Source: Acetofilamentum sp. (GTDB lineage: Bacteria > Bacteroidota > Bacteroidia > Bacteroidales > JAFGUD01). From it: 21,023 nucleotides of DNA. The notes beneath the pieces were generated by a model that saw only the letters and a list, made by a program, of their open reading frames with translations, was not told where the DNA came from and searched no databases. Position numbers and translations under genes: made by a program. This document shows, piece after piece, positions 15,440-21,023 of this stretch (within the stretch, counting starts at the first letter, position 1; every line of letters begins with the position of its first letter). Where the stretch lies: assembly GCA_020722645.1 (NCBI GenBank), contig DYKL01000017.1, positions 1-21,023 on the forward strand, written 5' to 3'.

Positions 15440-16036
15440 CTAACCTTCGGGAAATAAAAAAGGTTTAATAATTTGAGTCATATATTTATATCCCAGACTG
15501 CTGGGGTGAACTCCATCGTCAGCATTAATAAATTCAGCTTTAACAGAGCCGTCTTCGTTCAAAAATCCTGAATAAATGTCGATATAATTAAGATAATCCT
15601 CTGTTTGACAGTAATCTTTGAACATTTCATTTGCAATTTTGAAATAATGGCAATTAGGTTTTCTATAAACAGAACATTTTATTGATATAAAATTTATTTG
15701 AGCCTCGGGTTGATGATTATGTGTAATTTCAACAATTTTTTTAAAATCATCTAATACTTTATGTATTTTATTAATATTTTTTCCGACACCATTGTCTCCT
15801 TCGTAGATAAATATTTTTTTGAATTTGTATTTTAAAATGAGGCATTCATTAAACATAAGAAGTTGAGCCATTGTAGAGCCACCAAAACCTCTGTTTAAAG
15901 CTTTTTTGGGTTTCATATCTTCTTCAAGTGTTTCCCAACGTCTGATTGAAGAGCTGCCAACGAATAAATTAATATCATCGTCAGGAAAATGTTCATTATC
16001 TTGACGATTGAAAAGATTAAACTGTTTTTTGTACAT
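15440..16036 (-). CDS. SGNH/GDSL-type hydrolase
   Basis: A 198-residue SGNH-fold hydrolase. Block I is LFVGSSSIRRW with the nucleophile Ser29 (GSSS at 27-30). The Gly block is NRGFGGSTM (48-56), the Asn block is YEGDNGVG with Asn82, and the catalytic Asp174-x-x-His177 is in DDGVHPSSLGY. Related Bacteroidetes proteins read GDND at the third block; here it is GDNG. Such enzymes de-esterify lipids or acylated sugars, but the substrate is unknown. There is no signal peptide, so it is probably cytoplasmic unless exported another way. It lies three bases downstream of the YhbP-like gene and is probably co-transcribed with it. Confidence 0.85.
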   Translation of the reverse strand: MYKKQFNLFNRQDNEHFPDDDINLFVGSSSIRRWETLEEDMKPKKALNRGFGGSTMAQLLMFNECLILKYKFKKIFIYEGDNGVGKNINKIHKVLDDFKKIVEITHNHQPEAQINFISIKCSVYRKPNCHYFKIANEMFKDYCQTEDYLNYIDIYSGFLNEDGSVKAEFINADDGVHPSSLGYKYMTQIIKPFLFPEG

Positions 16037-16039
16037 AAT

Positions 16040-16462
16040 TTATTTTTCCCAGATAATTTTTTTGCCGAAGCCTAATCTGTTGTCTGTCATTTTTATAAAT
16101 CTAAGTTCGACATACCACAAAGCAGTGTTTTTCAAAATTGCAAAAGGAAAACGTTTTAGATATATTTTTTTATATTTTTTCAATAAATTATCTTTGGCTT
16201 CGAACATATATCCGTTAAACTGGATCCCTTGAATTTTGTCGATTATCATAGTTTCTAAAACAATGCTTCCGCTTACATAATTATTAATTTGTGCATCTTT
16301 TATATGTTTTGTTTCTACATCAGAAGTAAAAATTAAAACATTATCATCTTGACTGTATGTATAGAAACAATTGCAAGAATAAGGTTTGTTATCAACTGAT
16401 GTTGAAAGAGTTAAAACGTGATGTTCTTTTATAAACTCAATTATTATGTTATCTAAATCCAT
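16040..16462 (-). CDS. YhbP-like (UPF0306) protein, PNPOx-type split barrel
   Basis: A 140-residue protein aligned by eye with E. coli YhbP: an N-terminal helix ending KEHHVLTLST, then SCNCFYTY, TKHIKD, IQGIQFNGYMFEA, KRFPFAILK, ALWYVEL and the closing TDNRLGFGKKIIWEK. The fold is the split barrel of pyridoxamine-phosphate-oxidase-like flavin-binding proteins. No biochemical function is established for this family to my knowledge, and I cannot name a cofactor. It is the first gene of a two-gene unit with the SGNH hydrolase and is divergent from ribE. A TATCTTTG -7 element sits a few bases upstream. Confidence 0.8.
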   Translation of the reverse strand: MDLDNIIIEFIKEHHVLTLSTSVDNKPYSCNCFYTYSQDDNVLIFTSDVETKHIKDAQINNYVSGSIVLETMIIDKIQGIQFNGYMFEAKDNLLKKYKKIYLKRFPFAILKNTALWYVELRFIKMTDNRLGFGKKIIWEK

Positions 16463-16479
16463 TTGCGATAAATTTTAGG

Positions 16480-16487
16480 CAAAGATA
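16480..16487 (-). promoter_or_regulatory. Probable -7 element for the YhbP-like gene
   Basis: TATCTTTG on the minus strand matches TAnnTTTG. No good TTTG lies 19 bases upstream, so this is a weaker call. It would give a leader of only about 10 bases to the ATG at 16462. Confidence 0.4.
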
Positions 16488-16526
16488 AAATCAATAATTC
16501 ACAATAATGAATGTTAATAAATGTAT

Positions 16527-16557
16527 TTTGTTTAATCATTTTTTATCTATATTTTTG
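16527..16557 (+). promoter_or_regulatory. Bacteroidetes-type promoter for ribE
   Basis: TTTG (16527-16530), 19 bases, then TATTTTTG (16550-16557): an exact consensus match. Transcription would start near 16564, about 36 bases before the ribE ATG. That leaves no space for an FMN riboswitch. Confidence 0.65.
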
Positions 16558-16599
16558 AAGCGGTAAATGAAGTTGTAAATCAATAAAAATCAATAAATT

Positions 16600-17214
16600 A
16601 TGTTTTCCGGAATAGTTGAAGAAACAGGAAAGGTCGTAAAAATAGAAAAAGAAGGTACGAATTATCATTTTTATTTGACTTGTTCGTTTGTAAAAGAGTT
16701 AAAAATTGACCAAAGTATGGCACACAACGGTGTTTGTTTGACAGTTGTAGATGTTAAAGATGATTTTTACAAAGTTACAGCGGTTCAAGAAACGCTTGAT
16801 AAAAGCAGTCTGGGACAATTGAAAGTTGGTGATGAAGTTAATCTTGAACGCAGTATGAAACCCGACAGCCTGCTTGACGGGCATATTGTTCAGGGACACG
16901 TTGACCAAACGGCTGAATGTATAAAAGTCGTAGAGCTTGACGGAAGCTGGTATTTTACATTCAGATACGATAAATCGAAAGGCAATATAACTGTTGAAAA
17001 AGGCTCAATTTCTGTTGATGGCGTTAGTTTGACAGTTGTAAACTCAAAAGAAGATACTTTTCAGGTTGCAATTATCCCGTTTACATATCAGGTAACTGTT
17101 TTTCATAATTATAAAGTGGGGTCGGTAGTAAATCTTGAATTTGATATTATTGGTAAGTATATTCAAAAAATTGTAAATCAATATTTGGAAAATTTAAAAA
17201 TTGACAGAAAATAA
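16600..17214 (+). CDS. ribE: Riboflavin synthase, alpha chain
   Basis: Last step of riboflavin synthesis: dismutation of two 6,7-dimethyl-8-ribityllumazine molecules. The 204-residue protein has the diagnostic MFSGIVEETG start and two similar beta-barrels. The first carries NGVCLTVVDV (about 43-52) and the second DGVSLTVVNS, and the linker reads LDGHIVQGHVD. The C-terminus (FDIIGKYIQK) is normal. It acts as a cytoplasmic homotrimer. Start ATG 16600 is fixed by the conserved N-terminus. It stands alone in its unit with its own promoter; the other riboflavin genes are not in the window. The toxin-antitoxin remnant follows 34 bases later. Confidence 0.95.
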   Translation: MFSGIVEETGKVVKIEKEGTNYHFYLTCSFVKELKIDQSMAHNGVCLTVVDVKDDFYKVTAVQETLDKSSLGQLKVGDEVNLERSMKPDSLLDGHIVQGHVDQTAECIKVVELDGSWYFTFRYDKSKGNITVEKGSISVDGVSLTVVNSKEDTFQVAIIPFTYQVTVFHNYKVGSVVNLEFDIIGKYIQKIVNQYLENLKIDRK

Positions 17215-17248
17215 CCCGAAATTTTTACTATATTTGAAAAAAAATACG

Positions 17249-17473
17249 ATGGAAACTATATTGAATGATAAAAAACTTTTAGAAATTTATAAAAAATTTC
17301 CCAAAGAATTAAAAATTGCAGTAACTGCTTTTATAGAACTTTTAGTGAATAAAGAAGAATTGTGTTTTTTTGAAAAAGAAAAAAAAAGTTTTTTTGGTAT
17401 TATGAAAGGATAAATTAAGTATATGTCCTCTGATTTTGATGAACCTATTGAAGATTTTAAGGAGTATATGTAA
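17249..17473 (+). pseudogene. DUF2281-type antitoxin with an in-frame stop
   Basis: The frame from ATG 17249 reads METILNDKKLLEIYKKF...FIELLVNKEEL...SFFGIMKG and then TAA at codon 55 (17411-17413). Without any shift the same frame continues IKYMSSDFDEPIEDFKEYM to TAA at 17471-17473. That tail is the conserved C-terminus of DUF2281 antitoxins, which pair with PIN-domain VapC toxins. One base change (AAA to TAA, Lys to stop) explains it. The shortened 54-residue protein would keep the dimerising half but lose the tail that normally contacts the toxin. The adjacent toxin gene is also broken, so the module is dead. The first ATG in the frame (17201) overlaps ribE and is less likely. Confidence 0.8.
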
Positions 17474-17475
17474 AT

Positions 17476-17835
17476 ATGAAAATTTTGATATTTTTTAATA
17501 ACCACATAGACACATAGTTCACATAGATTATTAAAAATGTTATTTTGTAACAATCCCTAAGTATAATCAGTATTTGGGAAATAGCCATTAAACAAAATAT
17601 CGGTAAAATCGAGTTAAAATACGAATTAGAAGATTATGTGAACGTTTGGAAATCAAATGGTGGTAAAATTTTAAATTTGAACGAAGAAAATATATATAAA
17701 TATAAAGTTTTAGTGTTACATCATCTTGATCCTTTCGATAGAATGCTCATTGCACAGGCTTTGACAGAAAATTTGTCAATTATAAGTTCTGATACAAAAT
17801 TTGATTTATATCAAGAAATCAATAGAATGTGGTAA
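17476..17835 (+). pseudogene. VapC-type PIN-domain toxin, 5' part disrupted
   Basis: The region 17566-17835 encodes the C-terminal two thirds of a VapC toxin: IISIWEIAIKQNIGKIEL, then HHLDPFDRMLIAQALTENLS, IISSDTKF and INRMW before the stop. The PIN acidic residues in DPFDRMLIAQA and SSDTKF are present. The start is not: ATG 17476, three bases after the antitoxin's original stop, begins MKILI in the same frame, but the expected DTH motif and about 35 further residues are replaced by a 46-base inverted-repeat insertion and stops at 17515 and 17548. The first catalytic Asp is gone, so no active toxin can be made. A GTG at 17638 keeps a 65-residue frame open, but this is only the remnant. dnaG begins 18 bases later. 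Confidence 0.85.
17492..17537. repeat. 46-base inverted-repeat element with three CACATAG copies
   Basis: Perfect ten-base inverted repeats TTTTTAATAA (17492-17501) and TTATTAAAAA (17528-17537) enclose 26 bases holding CACATAG three times (17503, 17511, 17520). It sits inside the 5' part of the broken vapC-like gene, starting right after the codons for MKILI. From recall, strings of ACCACATAGACACATAG type are scattered between genes in Bacteroidetes genomes. It reads as a small mobile or dispersed repeat, possibly moved by a transposase elsewhere. Confidence 0.7.
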
Positions 17836-17852
17836 AAAAACGAAAACAATAA

Positions 17853-19805
17853 ATGATTCCAAAAGAAACAGTAGATAAGGTTATTGCTACTGCCGATATT
17901 GTTGAAGTTGTCAGCGATTTTGTCAATCTTCATCGTGCCGGTGTTAATTATAAAGGATTATGCCCTTTTCATAATGAACGGACTCCATCGTTTACCGTTT
18001 CACCTGCCAAGCAGTTTTTTAAATGCTTTGGTTGTGGTGAATCAGGCACTTCCGTTGGATTTGTAATGAAGCACGAAAATCTGACCTACCCCGAAGCTAT
18101 TCGTTGGCTTGCAAAAAAATACAATATTACGGTTGAAGAAAGAGAGCTTTCTGCCGAAGAAATAGCTCAAATGAAAGAGCGTGAAAGTATTACAGTTCTT
18201 AATACTTTTGCTCAAAAACTTTTTACAGAAAACCTTACAAATACAGAAGAAGGAAAAATTGTCGGACTCAGTTATTTCAAAAAAAGAGGATTTACCGACG
18301 AAACTATTCATAAATTTCAGCTTGGATATTCCTTAGATGCCAGAACTTACTTGTTAGACAAAGCAGTAGAAAAAGGACATCAACCCGAAATGCTTGAAAA
18401 GGCTGGTTTGGTCATCGAAAAACAACCAGATGCTTTAACAAAAATAATTTCGAGCAAACAAAAATACTTCGACAGATTTCGTGCACGAGTGATGTTTCCT
18501 ATTCATTCATTATCCGGCAATGTTATCGCTTTTGGCGGACGTACATTAAAGCAGGACAAAACCCTTGCAAAATATCTGAATTCGCCCGAAACAACCGTTT
18601 ATCACAAACGTAATTCTTTATACGGAATCTATTTCGCCAAAAATGAAATAGTCAAACAAAACAAATGTTTTTTAGTCGAAGGATATACAGATGTTATTTC
18701 ATTCCACCAAAAAGGAGTTACAAATACAGTTGCTTCTTCCGGTACATCGCTTACAGAAGAGCAAATAAGGATAATCAGACGTTTTACAAGAAATTTAACT
18801 TTGATTTTTGACGGCGACAATGCCGGTATTAAAGCCGCAATCAGAGGGGTAGATTTGGTTTTGCAGGAAGATATGAACGTCAGAATTGTTGTGCTGCCAC
18901 CCGAAGACGACCCTGATACTTTTGCTCAAAAAAATTCTACCGCCGATTTAAAAGAATATATCGAAAAAAATGAAACTGATTTTATTATTTTTAAAATCAA
19001 TCTTTTCAGCCAAGATATTCAAAACGACCCGATTAAAAAATCAGCTGTCTTAAAAGAAATAGTTAAATCCATTTCCGTAATCCCCGACCAGATAAAAAGA
19101 GACAGTTACATTAAAGAGACTTCCGTTTTGATGAACATTAAAGAAGAGATTCTTTTTTCGGAAGTTTCTAAAGAAATTAAAAATTATTCTCAACAAATTA
19201 ATAACGTCAGCGAAGCATCTTCTGAAGTTTCAAAAAGAACACCTGATATTCCGACTTTTGTTGAAGAAACTTCTTTGCCCGAAGAAGAGCAGCTTGTTTA
19301 TTTCCTGTTGAGATTCGGGAAAAATTTAATGAATATGCAAGCTCACTCAAAATTGACAGTTGCAGATTATATAATTCAAGAGATTGAATCAGAAAAAGGC
19401 TTTAAGAATATTATATTTCAAAAAATTTTTGAAGAATATCAATCTTTAATTCTTTCAAATCAAGAAATTGATGCTAAATATTTTATGAATCATCAAGATG
19501 ATTTGATAAGAGAAACCACAACAAGAATTCTGAGCAAAGAACAGCCTTTGAGTAAGATTTGGGAACGTAACGGAAATCAAATAGAAAAACCTGACGATAC
19601 CTATTCGCAAGATGTTCATAAAACGATAATTGCTTTTAAATTAAGGTTAATACATATCTATTTAGAAAATAATAATAAAAAATTACAAGATTCTAATTTA
19701 GATGATGATACAATAAAATCGATAATGAATCAAAGTAAAGAAGCCCAAAAAGTTCAACAACAACTTATGGAAATTGGCGGGAAAAGAAATATTTATTTAT
19801 TTTAA
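17853..19805 (+). CDS. dnaG: DNA primase
   Basis: Synthesises RNA primers at the replication fork together with the replicative helicase. The 650-residue protein has the full bacterial layout. An N-terminal CHC2 zinc-binding domain has Cys37, His40, Cys58 and Cys61 (CPFH...KCFGCG). The central catalytic core has YLNSPETTVYHKRNSLYG and the Toprim metal-binding residues in LVEGYTDVISFH (near 275) and LIFDGDNAGIKA (near 320). A C-terminal helicase-interacting region follows. The start ATG 17853 gives the standard MIPKETVDKVIATADIVEVV opening. It lies downstream of the dead toxin-antitoxin module without a clear promoter of its own in front; a TAAATTTG inside the vapC remnant (17672-17679) is a weak candidate. 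A bidirectional terminator follows. Confidence 0.97.
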   Translation: MIPKETVDKVIATADIVEVVSDFVNLHRAGVNYKGLCPFHNERTPSFTVSPAKQFFKCFGCGESGTSVGFVMKHENLTYPEAIRWLAKKYNITVEERELSAEEIAQMKERESITVLNTFAQKLFTENLTNTEEGKIVGLSYFKKRGFTDETIHKFQLGYSLDARTYLLDKAVEKGHQPEMLEKAGLVIEKQPDALTKIISSKQKYFDRFRARVMFPIHSLSGNVIAFGGRTLKQDKTLAKYLNSPETTVYHKRNSLYGIYFAKNEIVKQNKCFLVEGYTDVISFHQKGVTNTVASSGTSLTEEQIRIIRRFTRNLTLIFDGDNAGIKAAIRGVDLVLQEDMNVRIVVLPPEDDPDTFAQKNSTADLKEYIEKNETDFIIFKINLFSQDIQNDPIKKSAVLKEIVKSISVIPDQIKRDSYIKETSVLMNIKEEILFSEVSKEIKNYSQQINNVSEASSEVSKRTPDIPTFVEETSLPEEEQLVYFLLRFGKNLMNMQAHSKLTVADYIIQEIESEKGFKNIIFQKIFEEYQSLILSNQEIDAKYFMNHQDDLIRETTTRILSKEQPLSKIWERNGNQIEKPDDTYSQDVHKTIIAFKLRLIHIYLENNNKKLQDSNLDDDTIKSIMNQSKEAQKVQQQLMEIGGKRNIYLF

Positions 19806-19836
19806 AAAAATGGCTTAAATCTATTAAGCCACTTTT
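19804..19836. terminator. Bidirectional terminator between dnaG and the saccharopine dehydrogenase-like gene
   Basis: TGGCTTAA (19811-19818), loop ATCTA, TTAAGCCA (19824-19831): an eight-base perfect stem with a run of seven A before it and CTTTTT after it. The T runs on both strands let it stop both convergent genes. Confidence 0.9.
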
Positions 19837-19839
19837 TGT

Positions 19840-20961
19840 TTATTTTTTTGTAATTTCATAAATAACTCCTCTTTCTCTCTGATAGTTCAGAATATCTTCA
19901 AGATTATTATTATTTTGAGCTATAAATTCAGGAGGACATATTCCTATTCTGCTGAATTTGTTGTTCAGAACAAGCTCAGCAACTGATGTTGCCGAATATC
20001 CTGTTGTTCTTGCCATAGAAATAGTTTTTGTTTCTCTGCAATATTTATCGTACAAATCATATTGGTATTCAACTTTTTGTCCATTTTCTGTGCCTGATAT
20101 TTTGATTCTCATAACCGTAAAATCTTCTTCACCTTCTTTTAACTGCCATATCGGAAACAAAAGTTTAGTTGTAAGGTCAATGGGACGAATTTTAATGCCA
20201 TTAACATCAATGTAATCATAAGAAAAAAATCCGGTATGTCGTAAAACTCTCAGATAATCAATAGTTCCTGGGTAGCGTAATGTTTTTTCAATCATATTAG
20301 GAATATGCGGCATAGTTTTGATTATTGAACGTAAACCGTCTGAATTCCAGCTTTCGAGAGTGCCGGCTTGTTCAAATTCGACTAATTCTGCATCTGATAG
20401 AGCTTCACGGACAACAAGCTGACTATTTACAACATATCTTGCCGGTCTGATATATTCTTCAATAACATCAATAGGCGAAAAAACAGCTTTGTACTCATAA
20501 GGATAAGTCCTGACAAAAGGCAAACCGCCAACAAGACATTCGTAATTTTCAACTTTCATCAAGGCATCGTGATGACCAAGAATAATATTGCCCATTCCGG
20601 GAGCTACGCCACAATCTACAACTGCCGTAACATTATGTTTTTTAGCTAATTCGTCTAATTCAAAGGCATCTTCAGGAAAAAATGCAATATCAACAACGTT
20701 TTTGTTGTTTTCGATTATTCTTTTCAGAGATTTAAAGCCCATAAAACCCGGTACTGCATTTATTACCAAATCAGCATCTTTAATGTTTTTGTCTATTTCG
20801 TCAGGTTTTGATAAGTCTGCAACTGATTTTTCGATATTTTCAGGGATTTTTTTCAGGCTTTCGGGGTTAAAATCAACTGCCAGCACTTTGTTTTTTTTAG
20901 CCAAGTCAATTGCAATGGCACTGCCAACACGACCTATTCCGAGAACTGTTATTTTTTTCAT
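19840..20961 (-). CDS. Saccharopine dehydrogenase / lysine 6-dehydrogenase-like oxidoreductase
   Basis: A 373-residue NAD(P)-dependent oxidoreductase. The N-terminal Rossmann fold opens with ITVLGIGRVGSAIA (GxGxxG at 8-13), with an acidic residue after the second strand (AVDFN) favouring NAD. The central blocks VVDCGVAPGMGNIILGHHD, GGLPFVRTYPYEYKAVFS, TLESWNSDGLRS and TLRYPGTIDYLRVLRHTGFF agree by eye with L-lysine 6-dehydrogenase and related saccharopine-dehydrogenase-family enzymes. I think lysine or a lysine-derived amine is the likely substrate, but the family also contains other amino-acid dehydrogenases. The ATG 20961 is supported by the Rossmann start. It is a single gene here, convergent with dnaG; the 62 bases upstream show no clear promoter before the window ends. 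Confidence 0.85.
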   Translation of the reverse strand: MKKITVLGIGRVGSAIAIDLAKKNKVLAVDFNPESLKKIPENIEKSVADLSKPDEIDKNIKDADLVINAVPGFMGFKSLKRIIENNKNVVDIAFFPEDAFELDELAKKHNVTAVVDCGVAPGMGNIILGHHDALMKVENYECLVGGLPFVRTYPYEYKAVFSPIDVIEEYIRPARYVVNSQLVVREALSDAELVEFEQAGTLESWNSDGLRSIIKTMPHIPNMIEKTLRYPGTIDYLRVLRHTGFFSYDYIDVNGIKIRPIDLTTKLLFPIWQLKEGEEDFTVMRIKISGTENGQKVEYQYDLYDKYCRETKTISMARTTGYSATSVAELVLNNKFSRIGICPPEFIAQNNNNLEDILNYQRERGVIYEITKK

Positions 20962-21023
20962 TTCATTATTTTTTACCTAACTTTAATTGAAAATTTCACA
21001 CTACAATCTCAAATTACTGATAT

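Noticed and set aside
16463..16599. FMN riboswitch before ribE
   Set aside because: The consensus promoter places the transcript start about 36 bases before the ATG, too short for an RFN element, and no conserved RFN blocks are seen.
17287..17553. 88-residue minus-strand open frame over the antitoxin remnant
   Set aside because: The opposite strand encodes a recognisable DUF2281 sequence; this frame is its shadow.
17638..17835. Independent 65-residue gene starting at GTG 17638
   Set aside because: The PIN-domain similarity extends upstream in the same frame to about 17566, so this is the tail of a broken vapC-like gene.

Overview
The window reads as a chromosomal stretch of an AT-rich Bacteroidota (Bacteroidetes) genome. 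Four things point there. Promoter-like sites match the phylum's TTTG / TAnnTTTG pattern, two of them with an exact 19-base spacer. Shine-Dalgarno sequences are largely absent. The left end resembles a radical-SAM/lipoprotein gene pair known from this phylum. The core proteins are of Bacteroidetes type: a heterodimeric methylmalonyl-CoA mutase, a PheS with a four-Cys insert, and a YwqK/MORN_2 repeat protein. Genus cannot be told from the sequence.

Layout. (1) 1-1865, minus strand: a tight four-gene cluster of lipoprotein, outer-membrane barrel-like protein, radical-SAM-associated lipoprotein and radical SAM enzyme. The first and last genes carry apparent frameshifts. (2) 2005-2578: a REP-associated (IS200-like) Y1 transposase with two tandem 41-base hairpin repeats directly upstream. 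(3) 2625-6599: mutA-mutB, the two subunits of B12-dependent methylmalonyl-CoA mutase (succinyl-CoA/methylmalonyl-CoA, propionate pathway). (4) 6885-8609, plus strand: a secreted MORN_2 repeat protein, converging on the next block with overlapping stop codons. (5) 8606-15305, minus strand: cyclophilin-type isomerase, pheS, tyrS, a Wzz-like chain-length protein, an O-antigen-ligase-like protein and an AEC-family transporter. From tyrS onward the genes are 5 bases apart or overlap. A 14-copy octamer tandem repeat lies between pheS and tyrS. (6) 15440-16462, minus: SGNH hydrolase and a YhbP-like (UPF0306) protein. (7) 16600-19805, plus: riboflavin synthase, a decayed VapBC-type toxin-antitoxin remnant and dnaG. 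(8) 19840-20961, minus: a saccharopine/lysine-6-dehydrogenase-like enzyme sharing a bidirectional terminator with dnaG.

Most of the window is ordinary housekeeping sequence. The most interesting parts are the radical-SAM/lipoprotein/outer-membrane cluster, the transposase with its repeats, the toxin-antitoxin wreck containing a small inverted-repeat insertion, and several intergenic repeat families (octamer VNTR and a shared TTATAAAGTT leader motif). No CRISPR array, rRNA or tRNA gene was seen, and no gene-free stretch exceeds 300 bases.
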